From positions 1,182,001 through 1,246,000 of the forward strand of contig NZ_AP023368.1 of assembly GCF_014218355.1 (NCBI RefSeq): a DNA stretch of 64,000 bases, read 5' to 3'. A program made the translations under genes and the position numbers. Within the stretch, counting starts at the first letter, position 1; each line of letters starts with the position of its first letter. The stretch comes from Anaerocolumna chitinilytica. GTDB lineage: Bacteria; Bacillota; Clostridia; Lachnospirales; Lachnospiraceae. Below the pieces are notes generated by a model. That model had not been told where the DNA came from. It worked only from the letters and a program-made list of their open reading frames with translations, and did not search any database. Shown here in pieces: positions 36,475 to 44,271 of the stretch.

Positions 36475-36524
36475 AAAAAAGTGCTTATTCCTTTCAGAAA
36501 ACAAAAGGAATAAGCACTTTTTTT
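36475..36524. terminator. bidirectional terminator between galM and upp
   Basis: GTGCTTATTCCTTT pairs perfectly with AAAGGAATAAGCAC, flanked by A-run and T-run, so it works on both strands. Confidence 0.93.
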
Positions 36525-36540
36525 AATTCTTTGTATATAA

Positions 36541-37170
36541 TTATTTCGTACCGTATATTCTGTCACCGGCATCTCCAAGGCCAGGAAGAATATAGCCATG
36601 TTCATTTAAGCGCTCGTCAAGAGAACCGATAAAGATGTCTACATCAGGATGAGCTTCAGAGAGACGTTTTACACCTTCGGGAGCTGCAATCAGACATAGG
36701 AAATGAATTTTTGATATTCCTTTTTCTTTTAAGAGAGTAATTGCTGCAGAGGCTGAACCACCTGTAGCTAACATAGGATCAACAACAAAGATTTCTCTTT
36801 CACTTGCATCAACAGGGAGTTTACAGAAATACTCAACAGGTTCTAAGGTTTCTTCATTGCGGTAGAGGCCGATATGTCCGACTTTCGCATTGGGAATAAG
36901 ATTTAAGATACCGTCTGCCATATGAAGACCGGCTCTTAAGATAGGAACGATACAGAGTTTTTTACCTTCAATTTCCTGGGCTATCGTTTTCACAAGGGGA
37001 GTTTCTATTTCAATGTCAGTAAGGGGGAGCTCTCTGGTAGCCTCATAGCAGATTAGCATTGCTACTTCCGATACCAAATCACGAAATTCCTTTGTAGAAG
37101 TGTGTTTACGCCTCATGATACCGATTTTATGCTTAATCAACGGGTGATCCATAACTATAACTTTTGACAT
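36541..37170 (-). CDS. upp: uracil phosphoribosyltransferase
   Basis: Pyrimidine salvage: uracil plus PRPP gives UMP. It is 209 aa, the exact family length. The PRPP loop [13 protein letters not shown] and the C-terminal uracil-binding [11 protein letters not shown] are present. The frame opens to 37239, but GGAGG directly before ATG 37170 sets the start. It is monocistronic, and its terminator is shared with galM. Confidence 0.97.
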   Translation of the reverse strand: MSKVIVMDHPLIKHKIGIMRRKHTSTKEFRDLVSEVAMLICYEATRELPLTDIEIETPLVKTIAQEIEGKKLCIVPILRAGLHMADGILNLIPNAKVGHIGLYRNEETLEPVEYFCKLPVDASEREIFVVDPMLATGGSASAAITLLKEKGISKIHFLCLIAAPEGVKRLSEAHPDVDIFIGSLDERLNEHGYILPGLGDAGDRIYGTK

Positions 37171-37664
37171 GATTTTGCCTCCAATTTTTATATTTTCAAG
37201 GTTGTCCCATGGAGGGGCCTTGTTTGCTCTACCTGCCATTATATCAAAAAACCTAGCTTAAGAAAAGTAGAAATTTATATTTTATGGCTGGAAATTAGAA
37301 CAATTAAAAGGGGAAATATGTTATGGAATATTATAGAATTTTATCGATAGACAGAGGAGAAGCCCGGTAGAGGGGGGAGGGTTACTACCAGGCTTAGTTT
37401 TATGAAAAAAATTATCTTGTTAGCGTATTAGGTGTGACATTTAAATTATTAATGCAATTGCTTTTTAGCTATTTGCTATGGTTTTATTATATCGGACATA
37501 TATGTTGATAGTATGGCTGTTTTATGAACAATTTGTGAATATTGAATTTTGTGGTTTTCTCCAATTATCAGAATTTACCAAGGCTACAATCAGGGAACTT
37601 ACAGATACTATTTCGTAAAAACATTCGTTTTAAAAAGAAATTTTATCAGGGAGAGGAATTATTT
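37171..37664. other. intergenic region upstream of the 37665 gene
   Basis: About 490 bases with no large gene. It holds a possible 15-codon ORF (37323-37370) whose last codons form a hairpin with 37385-37395, and AT-rich sequence after it. The plus-strand frame open from 37542 into the next gene lacks a start signal before 37665. Confidence 0.55.
37323..37370 (+). CDS. possible leader peptide, 15 codons
   Basis: ATG 37323 follows AAAGGGG by nine bases and encodes MEYYRILSIDRGEAR. The stop codon lies inside the left arm of a hairpin (37360-37395; AAGCC-GGTAG with CTACC-GGCTT), followed by a short TTTT. The layout resembles a leader peptide with a terminator ahead of the membrane protein at 37665, but the stem is modest. 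Confidence 0.35.
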   Translation: MEYYRILSIDRGEAR

Positions 37665-38117
37665 GTGGCTAGCATATTTCAAAAATTGATAAGCAAGGAA
37701 TTCGGAGAGAATATTTATTATAAATACTTTTATGTTTGTCAGAGAAGCCTGCAGGAAAAGTTCTTTGACAGTGATGAGATCTATCAGGATATTTACAGGA
37801 GAGTTGAGAGAAAGGACAGAGGGGATTTGAAGAAGATGCAGAAGCGTCTTAACGATTCTCTGATAATAGCAGTTCGTATTATAAAAACGTATATTATATT
37901 TGTGGTGTATGTTCTGGCAGCAGTTTTATACCTGGTTACCCTTGGAATGAATCCTTATGTAACAGCAGCAGGAATAGTTCTAATCAGTCTGACTCTGCTT
38001 CAGAAGACCTATGAATATATCATTAATAAATACTGCTATATTGATGCCCAGATTGTTCTGATTTATAAGAATGTTCTGGATAAACTTCTTTTAACAGAGC
38101 AGAAGGAATCTCATTAA
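37665..38117 (+). CDS. hypothetical two-helix membrane protein, 150 aa
   Basis: I do not recognise the family. The first 75 residues are charged and helical (QEKFFDSDEIYQDIYRRVERKDRGDLKKMQ). Two hydrophobic helices follow, at about residues 79-98 and 102-120, and then a short cytosolic tail. GTG 37665 is preferred because GGGAGAGG lies just upstream; the open frame reaches back to 37542 without a start signal. Codon use resembles that of the neighbours. No conserved partner is adjacent. Confidence 0.65.
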   Translation: MASIFQKLISKEFGENIYYKYFYVCQRSLQEKFFDSDEIYQDIYRRVERKDRGDLKKMQKRLNDSLIIAVRIIKTYIIFVVYVLAAVLYLVTLGMNPYVTAAGIVLISLTLLQKTYEYIINKYCYIDAQIVLIYKNVLDKLLLTEQKESH

Positions 38118-38449
38118 AAGATATTTCACAAATATAAAAGTGCTGTAGGTCTAGAAATCATTCTGGATTTACAGTATTTTTATATTAAATGAAAATGATA
38201 ATATTTCTCAATACATACACTCGTAATATTTAAAATATAATTTCTGATTATTTCATAAAATGGCTTATTTATTGGGGTTCTACGAGTTTAGAGTAATAAA
38301 AAACTTCTAAATTACAATTGAATATGATTCTCATATACGATTTTCAATCACTTGACAAAGACAATCTCCTTTGATAATCTATGCGAAGTTAGAAACGACT
38401 AACTTCATAGCAACTATCGTTACATAGAGGAAAGAAGAGGAGTTAAAAG
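38118..38449. other. regulatory region of the iron-siderophore operon
   Basis: 330 AT-rich bases. A hairpin (AATATAAAA / TTTTATATT) ends the upstream gene. A Fur-like 7-1-7 site, TGATAATATTTCTCA (38196-38210), matches 12 of 14 specified positions of TGATAATNATTATCA. A second palindrome, ATATGA-TTC-TCATAT (38322-38336), lies 16 bases before the -35. The promoter is at 38352-38380. Confidence 0.6.
38352..38380 (+). promoter_or_regulatory. predicted promoter of the iron-siderophore ABC operon
   Basis: TTGACA (38352-38357), a 17-base spacer and TAATCT (38375-38380). Imperfect Fur-like palindromes upstream suggest iron control. Confidence 0.75.
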
Positions 38450-39547
38450 ATGAAATTGAAAACTTTAAGTTCTATTTTGGTAATAGCAATGAGTTTGACT
38501 CTGACAGCATGCGCCGGCAAATCAGAAAATAACGCTGGAGCAGTCAAGGAGGCAGTAACTGCTGCTCCTACCGAAGAGACTGAACAGGCTGAACCTGGTG
38601 AAACTGGAGCTAAAGATACTGCTGAAACAGAAACACAGTATCCAATTACGATAAAGCATGCTTTTGGTGAGACTGTAATTGAAAGTAAGCCTAAGAACAT
38701 AGTTACTATATCATGGTCTAATCAGGATGTTCCTTTGGCATTAGGTGTAGTACCTGTAGGTATCTCGGAAGCTAATTATGGTGTAACAGATGGCAGTGGT
38801 TTATTACCTTGGACAAAAGAAGCTTTCAAAAATCTTGGTGTTGAGAATCCTGTTTTATTTAAAGATACAGACGGTTTGGATTATGAAGCAATAAGTGATG
38901 CACAGCCTGATGTTATTCTTGCTGCTTATTCCGGTCTTACGGAAGATGAATACAACACCTTGAGTAAAATCGCACCCGTTGTGGCATATCCTACGCTTGC
39001 ATGGCAGACTTACTGGCGTGATGATATTATTATGAATGCGGAAGGAATGGGAATGAAGGCAGAAGGCGAAAAACTGGTTTCCAATTTGGAGAAGCTTATA
39101 GCAGACAAGACCGCTGCCCTCCCTCAGATAGCCGGAAAAACCGCAGCTTTCTGTTATTTTACTCCTACGGATCTTAGTAAATTCTATGTTTATCTTCCAA
39201 CTGATCCTCGTGCAGCTTACTTGTATGATTTAGGTATGAAGGTGCCGGATAGTGTAACAAAATTAGCAGAGACTTCTACCAGCTTTGCTCTTGAAATGAG
39301 CGCTGAAAACGCAGATCTTTTAAAAGATATTGATATTATTGTTGCATATGGTGATGATACATTATTAAAAGCTATGCAGGCAGATAAGCTTGTCGGAACT
39401 ATTCCTGCAGTTCAAAGAGGCTCTGTAGTATTGATTCAGGATGGTACACCGCTTGCTGCTTCTGGTACTCCAAGCGCTCTGTCCATCCCTGCAACCATTG
39501 ATGATTACTTAAAGCTCATAGGAGAGGCAGCTGATAAAGTACAATGA
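38450..39547 (+). CDS. iron-siderophore ABC transporter, substrate-binding lipoprotein
   Basis: A 365-aa lipoprotein with a signal peptide and lipobox LTAC (C21). An acidic/threonine-rich linker (residues 25-65) precedes the two-lobed periplasmic-binding fold of the FecB/FhuD type (class III, TroA-like). Segments such as KNIVTISWSNQDVPLALGVVPVG and IDIIVAYGDDTLLKAMQ are typical of iron(III)-siderophore binding proteins. The chelate bound is unknown. AAGAGGAG precedes ATG 38450. The stop overlaps the next start (ATGA). Confidence 0.92.
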   Translation: MKLKTLSSILVIAMSLTLTACAGKSENNAGAVKEAVTAAPTEETEQAEPGETGAKDTAETETQYPITIKHAFGETVIESKPKNIVTISWSNQDVPLALGVVPVGISEANYGVTDGSGLLPWTKEAFKNLGVENPVLFKDTDGLDYEAISDAQPDVILAAYSGLTEDEYNTLSKIAPVVAYPTLAWQTYWRDDIIMNAEGMGMKAEGEKLVSNLEKLIADKTAALPQIAGKTAAFCYFTPTDLSKFYVYLPTDPRAAYLYDLGMKVPDSVTKLAETSTSFALEMSAENADLLKDIDIIVAYGDDTLLKAMQADKLVGTIPAVQRGSVVLIQDGTPLAASGTPSALSIPATIDDYLKLIGEAADKVQ

Positions 39548-40542
39548 GAGCAAAAAAAATAATAATACTGATAAGTGTCAGTGCAGCTGTACTTGTATTA
39601 TCTGTCTTAACATCCCTTGCGCTGGGTTCCAGAAGTATAGGGCTAAAAGATGTTATGGGAGCAATCTTCCAATCAGATAGTAACTCCTTTAATATGTTGG
39701 TGGCTCGTGAAAGAATTCCAAGAACGTTATTCAGTATTATCGCCGGAGCATCCCTTGGGGTCTCCGGTGCGCTGATGCAGGCAATTACAAGGAATCCAAT
39801 AGCGGATCCCAGTGTATTAGGTGTAAATACCGGGGCTTCCCTGTTTGTGGTTAGCGGAATAGCCTTTTTCCATATCAGTACAGCGAATCAGTATATATGG
39901 TTTGCACTGGCAGGAGCGGCAGTTACTGCAGTTTTTGTATACCGTGTCGGTTCCCTGGGGTCCGGAGGAGCTACTCCTATTAAACTTGCGCTGGCAGGAG
40001 CGGCAACTACTGCTGCCCTTTCTTCGTTAGTAAGTGCTGTAATCCTGCCAAGAACTGAGGTTATGAATGCATTTCGATTCTGGCAGGTAGGCAGTGTAGG
40101 CGGAGCTACCTATGAAGGGATAGGGGCAGTAGCTCCTTTTCTGATTATAGGCTTATTACTAGGGATATTTTCTGCGCCGGCTCTAAACGCTCTTGCGCTG
40201 GGAGATGATGTGGCAACCGGTTTAGGTGTAAATACGGTGTTAGTAAGAGGAATCGGAGCACTGGCTGGTGTACTCTTATGTGGTGCAACGACAGCCATTG
40301 CCGGCCCTATCGGCTTTGTAGGACTTATGATACCTCATGTTATGAGGCTGCTTTGCGGCCCTAATATGCGTTATATCGTGCCTATGTCTGCTATCGGCGG
40401 AGCTGTTCTTTTAACGGTCTCTGATGTCACAGGCAGGCTTATCGGGTATCCTGGTGAACTGGAAGCAGGTATTATAACAGCATTCTTCGGAGCACCTATT
40501 CTGATATTGATTGCAATGAGAGCGAAGGTACGTTCCTTATGA
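39544..40542 (+). CDS. iron-siderophore ABC transporter permease (FecCD family), first subunit
   Basis: A 332-aa permease with about nine to ten membrane helices. FecCD signatures include RIPRTLFSIIAGASLGVSGALMQ, NPIADPSVLGVNTGA and GPIGFVGLMIPHVMR (the ATPase-coupling loop). It pairs with the next permease to form a heterodimeric channel for ferric siderophore. Start and stop overlap both neighbours by four bases, so the operon is translationally coupled. Confidence 0.94.
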   Translation: MRAKKIIILISVSAAVLVLSVLTSLALGSRSIGLKDVMGAIFQSDSNSFNMLVARERIPRTLFSIIAGASLGVSGALMQAITRNPIADPSVLGVNTGASLFVVSGIAFFHISTANQYIWFALAGAAVTAVFVYRVGSLGSGGATPIKLALAGAATTAALSSLVSAVILPRTEVMNAFRFWQVGSVGGATYEGIGAVAPFLIIGLLLGIFSAPALNALALGDDVATGLGVNTVLVRGIGALAGVLLCGATTAIAGPIGFVGLMIPHVMRLLCGPNMRYIVPMSAIGGAVLLTVSDVTGRLIGYPGELEAGIITAFFGAPILILIAMRAKVRSL

Positions 40543-41573
40543 CAAATACAAATTTAAATATTGTTAGAGAAGGTTTTTATAAAAGAAAGCTGCGCTATAT
40601 CTCAGTCATGGTGGTATTAGCAGTATTAACATTTATCCTTTGCGGTATCATGCTATATCTGGGAAATACGAAGTACTCTTTGGATGTAATACTTCGGGTT
40701 CTCTTTGGGGAACAGATAAAGGGAGCCACTTTTGCCATCGGGACCATAAGACTTCCAAGGATGCTAGCGGGACTGCTGGCCGGTATGGCCTTTGGAATGG
40801 CCGGAAACACCTTCCAGACCATGCTTCGTAATCCCCTGGCAAGCCCGGATATTATAGGTATTACCTCCGGCTCCAGTGTGGCAGCAGTTATGTGTATCCT
40901 AATTTTAAGAATTAGCGGAAAATTTGTTTCTATATCAGCAGTAATTGCAGGGCTTTGTGTAGCGTTTTTGATTTATGCCCTTTCCAGGGGAGGCAATTTT
41001 TCCGGAGGCAGGCTGATTCTTATCGGAATTGGTGTGCAGGCTATGCTAAATGCACTGATATCCTATATGCTTTTAAGAGCAAACCAATATGATGTACCGG
41101 CAGCTCTCAGATGGCTAAGCGGAAATTTAAACGGTATGGAAATGAAAAATATTCCCGGGCTGTTTGTGGTTGTTCTCATCTTTGGATGCCTTTTAGTTTT
41201 CTGCGGCAGACAGTTAAAAGTACTGGAACTGGGAGAACAATCGGCGGTTACACTGGGTCTGAAAACAGACAGAACGAGGCTTATACTGGTCTTAAGTTCT
41301 GTTTTCCTGATCGCTTTTGCGACTGCGGTAACCGGACCTATATCCTTTGTGGCTTTTCTGGCAGGTCCTATAGCTGCCAGGATGGCAGGAGCGGGCAATT
41401 CCAATACGATACCGGCAGGTTTCACGGGAGCAATCCTGGTGCTCTTGGCAGATATTATAGGGCAATATGCTTTTGATATCCGATTTCCGGTGGGAATCAT
41501 TACAGGAATACTCGGAGCCCCTTACCTTATCTATCTATTGATACGTATGAATAAAACCGGAGGAGCAGCATGA
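40539..41573 (+). CDS. iron-siderophore ABC transporter permease (FecCD family), second subunit
   Basis: A 344-aa FecCD permease. It has a 20-residue basic cytosolic N-terminus, about nine helices, and the signatures RLPRMLAGLLAGMAFGMAGN, NPLASPDIIGITSGSS and TGPISFVAFLAGPIAARM. It is the partner of the 39544 subunit. The four-base overlaps on both sides match the one-operon layout. Confidence 0.94.
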   Translation: MTNTNLNIVREGFYKRKLRYISVMVVLAVLTFILCGIMLYLGNTKYSLDVILRVLFGEQIKGATFAIGTIRLPRMLAGLLAGMAFGMAGNTFQTMLRNPLASPDIIGITSGSSVAAVMCILILRISGKFVSISAVIAGLCVAFLIYALSRGGNFSGGRLILIGIGVQAMLNALISYMLLRANQYDVPAALRWLSGNLNGMEMKNIPGLFVVVLIFGCLLVFCGRQLKVLELGEQSAVTLGLKTDRTRLILVLSSVFLIAFATAVTGPISFVAFLAGPIAARMAGAGNSNTIPAGFTGAILVLLADIIGQYAFDIRFPVGIITGILGAPYLIYLLIRMNKTGGAA

Positions 41574-42376
41574 ATCAAACACCTGCATTTTCAGCCGGTA
41601 ATATTGTTGCCGGTTATGATAAAAAGATAATAATCAATGACATTAATGTAGTGATACCAAAGAATAAAATCAGTGTAATCATCGGGGCCAATGCCTGCGG
41701 TAAATCGACCTTGTTAAAAACCCTTGCCAGATTAATAAAGCCGGTATCGGGAAAAGTTACCCTTGACGAAAAAGAAATAAGCAGCATCCCACCGAAGGAA
41801 CTGGCTAGAATATTAGGGCTGCTGCCTCAGTCACCGGTAGTACCGGAGGGGATTACAGTATCAGACCTGGTATCCAGAGGCAGGTACCCTTATCAGAACT
41901 TCTTAAAGGGGCTTGGGAAAAAGGATTATGAGGCGGTGGAAGAAGCTCTTGAAATCATGGGAATTACCGAGCTTTCCAATCGAAGTGTGGATGAATTGTC
42001 CGGAGGGCAGCGTCAAAGGGTATGGATTGCCATGGCACTTGCCCAGCAGACGGATATCCTGCTGCTGGATGAGCCGACTACCTTTTTGGATATTACTTAT
42101 CAAATTGAGATTCTGGATTTATTAACGGATCTAAATCGTAAGAGAGGAACTACTATTGTCATGGTGCTCCATGACATTAATCTTTCCGCTCGTTATGCGG
42201 ATTATATTTTTGCTGTAAAAAAAGGGGAGCTTATCGCCCAGGGAGCACCTTCTGATATTATATCAGAAGAGCTGATGAATCAGATATTCGGACTGGATTG
42301 TGCAGTTATTAAGGACCCGGTATCCGGTTCTCCCTTTATTGTACCCAAGGGAAGATATCATGTGGAGATGCAATAA
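41570..42376 (+). CDS. iron-siderophore ABC transporter ATP-binding protein
   Basis: A 268-aa ATPase of the FepC/FhuC type. Walker A is GANACGKST (39-47), the Q-loop is in LLPQSP, the signature is LSGGQRQ and Walker B is ILLLDEPTTFLD, followed by the H-switch in VLHDINLS. All catalytic residues are intact. It is the last gene of the operon. No clear terminator is visible before the CRISPR region. Confidence 0.95.
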   Translation: MNQTPAFSAGNIVAGYDKKIIINDINVVIPKNKISVIIGANACGKSTLLKTLARLIKPVSGKVTLDEKEISSIPPKELARILGLLPQSPVVPEGITVSDLVSRGRYPYQNFLKGLGKKDYEAVEEALEIMGITELSNRSVDELSGGQRQRVWIAMALAQQTDILLLDEPTTFLDITYQIEILDLLTDLNRKRGTTIVMVLHDINLSARYADYIFAVKKGELIAQGAPSDIISEELMNQIFGLDCAVIKDPVSGSPFIVPKGRYHVEMQ

Positions 42377-42378
42377 GG

Positions 42379-42603
42379 TTACATATTGAAGAAAAATTTA
42401 GTTTTTATTTGAAAATAAAATAAAATCACCCTATCTTTTAGGATGCGATAGATAGCTCTTGTGCTTGCATTGGCAATTTCAGTAATATCCTGGATTGCCA
42501 ATGCAGCTTTCTTCTCATCGGGGTTTATGTTATTATAAATCTCTAAATCACGATTTCTGATATATACATGAAGCTCATCAAGATTGGAAAGAAGTTTTAT
42601 CAT
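42379..42603 (-). CDS. doubtful small ORF, possible HTH remnant
   Basis: A 74-codon frame on the minus strand with ATG 42603. AAAGG touches the ATG, so the ribosome binding site is poor. Residues about 28-57 (PDEKKAALAIQDITEIANAS, then TRAIYRILKD) look like a helix-turn-helix, while the last 15 residues are phenylalanine-rich and look untranslated. It may be a decayed regulator beside the orphan CRISPR array. Confidence 0.35.
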   Translation of the reverse strand: MIKLLSNLDELHVYIRNRDLEIYNNINPDEKKAALAIQDITEIANASTRAIYRILKDRVILFYFQIKTKFFFNM

Positions 42604-42647
42604 CCTTTAATCGAAGTTAGCATTCTATTTTTAAGGCAATAAGAAGT

Positions 42648-43129
42648 TATTCAAATCCTTATAGGTAATCTATAAACCAGTAAGCGCCAGTGGCAATATT
42701 GTTGATTTTACTACATTTCAAATCCTTATAGGTAATCTAAAAGCGGAGAAGATGTTTATGATTATACAAATGGAAAATGGTAATTTCAAATCCTTATAGG
42801 TAATCTATAAACTAGGGTTGTTAAGCTGGAAAAGTATGAGTCTGGGGAATTTCAAATCCTTATAGGTAATCTATAAACATGAACAATATCATGCACTTGG
42901 CGGAAATGGAACAAATTTCAAATCCTTATAGGTAATCTATAAACTGAGTTATCCAAGCCGCCTCACTGCAGGCCAACATAATTTCAAATCCTTATAGGTA
43001 ATCTATAAACGTTATCTTTCTTTTCTGCTTCTTTTATCAATTCAAATTTCAAATCCTTATAGGTAATCTATAAACAGATATACAATCCCGGTATAAAGTC
43101 GGACAAGTAGTATTTCAAATCCTTATAGG
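42648..43129 (-). CRISPR. orphan CRISPR array, 7 full repeats plus a terminal half repeat
   Basis: A 30-base repeat, in plus-strand reading starting ATTTCAAATCCTTATAGG and ending AATCTATAAAC, occurs at 42648, 42715, 42783, 42849, 42915, 42981 and 43046, with an 18-base copy at 43112. Spacers are 37, 38, 36, 36, 36, 35 and 36 bases, all different. In the minus reading the repeat starts GTTTATAGATTACC and ends GGATTTGAAAT, the form of clostridial type I-B repeats, so transcription from the right is likely. The two leftmost repeats carry substitutions, as expected for the leader-distal end. No cas gene is in the window. Confidence 0.95.
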
Positions 43130-43138
43130 ATTTGAAAT
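43112..43138. repeat. palindromic end of the CRISPR array
   Basis: The last repeat copy keeps its first 18 bases, then turns into an inverted copy: ATTTCAAATCC-TTATA-GGATTTGAAAT, a perfect 11-bp inverted repeat. In the predicted transcription sense this is the leader-proximal repeat, whose 5' half is lost. Confidence 0.85.
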
Positions 43139-43201
43139 TAAATATGAGTGAATAATAAAATCTGCATACCGCCAACCATTTATCTGTCTAAGGAATAAAG
43201 G

Positions 43202-43438
43202 GGTGGATTCTCCGATTACAAAAAAATCGAGAGGGAGTCGAACTCCCTTTGGCATGCCTGTAATTATTATAATACTCCAATAAAAGTCGAAAATCAAACT
43301 GCATTTGGGTTACAAATGTGGCTTCTCGTTTACAAAAACTGCATCTCGATTACAAAAGTGGCATTTCGTTTACAAATATTCAATTGTCAATTATAAATAA
43401 TGCGTCTCGTTTTACAAAGTGGCATCTCGCTTTACAAT
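43202..43438. mobile_element. cluster of about 20-bp repeats resembling an IS21-family end (remnant)
   Basis: At least seven degenerate copies of a unit like GTGGCATCTCGTTTACAAA or CTGCATCTCGATTACAAA lie at about 43203, 43299, 43318, 43339, 43358, 43399 and 43418, several spaced 19-20 bases apart. Arrays of terminal repeats with a TTACAAA core recall the multiple transposase-binding repeats at IS21-type ends. No istA/istB gene is present, so this would be a scar. A hairpin AGGGAGT-CGA-ACTCCCT (43232-43248), followed by T7 on the minus strand, lies inside. Confidence 0.45.
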
Positions 43439-43582
43439 TAACCGAAGAATTTGTTGATTTATTGGATAATTTGATAAATATATAGTAATGATTAATATAT
43501 TTATCGTAAAACAATAAATGTGCATTGAAATTTTCCGGTGATTGTGGTAATCTATAGTTATCTTTTCTAAGGAGGATTTTTT

Positions 43583-44056
43583 ATGTCATCTAAAACTTTA
43601 TGTGCATGGGTGCGCTTCGCCGTAATTGCGGCGGCAATATGCGGAGGTTTCTTATGTCTCGTTTTTCCGTCTTGGATGAAAAATATTCTTAGTGAACTTT
43701 ATGGTACCCAAGGGTCTTATTTATGGATTGGGTATGTTTTACTTAGCGCTGTGCCTTGCTTTGCAGTACTATGCCTTATTTGGCGTGTTGCAGGAGCTAT
43801 CCGCTTTGAAAAGGTATTCACCGAGGAAACAGCTAAGACGATTCATACGGCGGCGATCTGGTTATTTTCAGATGCCATTTATGTATTTCTTGGTAATATC
43901 GTACTTTTCTTAATGAATATCAATCATCCGGGAATCGTGCTTTGTATTATGGCCGGTGTGCTACTATTGATAGTCTTCGGTGTTCTTGCAGCGGTATTAT
44001 CCCGCTATATCTCAAAAGCCGCTGACTTACAGGAAATCAGTGAGGGAATGATATGA
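43583..44056 (+). CDS. DUF2975 membrane protein
   Basis: A 157-aa protein with four hydrophobic helices (about residues 12-30, 45-68, 90-110 and 117-140). The segment VAGAIRFEKVFTEETAKTIHTAA between helices 2 and 3 is the DUF2975 hallmark. In many Firmicutes such proteins are paired with a tiny XRE regulator, and function is unknown. Here the pair overlaps by four bases (ATGATA). GGAGGAT precedes ATG 43583. Confidence 0.85.
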   Translation: MSSKTLCAWVRFAVIAAAICGGFLCLVFPSWMKNILSELYGTQGSYLWIGYVLLSAVPCFAVLCLIWRVAGAIRFEKVFTEETAKTIHTAAIWLFSDAIYVFLGNIVLFLMNINHPGIVLCIMAGVLLLIVFGVLAAVLSRYISKAADLQEISEGMI

Positions 44057-44271
44057 TAATAATTAATGTTGATGTTATGCTGGCAAAACGTAAAATGAGC
44101 GTTACAGAGCTTACCGAGCGAGTCGGAATGACAATGGCGAATATCTCACTGATTAAAAATGGTAAGGTAAAGGCAATTAAGCTGGAAACGCTGGATAAAA
44201 TCTGTGAAGCTTTGGATTGTCAGCCGGGAGATGTACTGGAGTACCGTCCTAGTAAGGAGAAATCCATATGA
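44053..44271 (+). CDS. small XRE/Cro-type regulator (YozG-like)
   Basis: A 72-aa protein that is essentially one HTH domain (HTH_26 type): MLAKRKMSVTELTERVGM with TMANISLIKNGKVKAIKL, ending LDCQPGDVLEYRP. It overlaps the DUF2975 gene by four bases at its start and the radical SAM gene by four bases at its end. The DUF2975-HTH pair is a widespread unit; the third coupled gene is the unusual part. Confidence 0.9.
   Translation: MIIINVDVMLAKRKMSVTELTERVGMTMANISLIKNGKVKAIKLETLDKICEALDCQPGDVLEYRPSKEKSI

Noticed and set aside
41063..41500. 145-codon minus-strand ORF in the second siderophore permease gene
   Set aside because: Antisense of a strongly conserved FecCD coding region.
43115..43297. 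60-codon minus-strand ORF between the CRISPR array and the repeat cluster
   Set aside because: It runs through the palindromic array end and a terminator-like hairpin, and no family is recognisable; probably chance.
42377..43582. cas genes adjacent to the CRISPR array
   Set aside because: All frames in this stretch and the flanking genes were read; none resembles Cas1, Cas2, Cas3 or a Cascade subunit.
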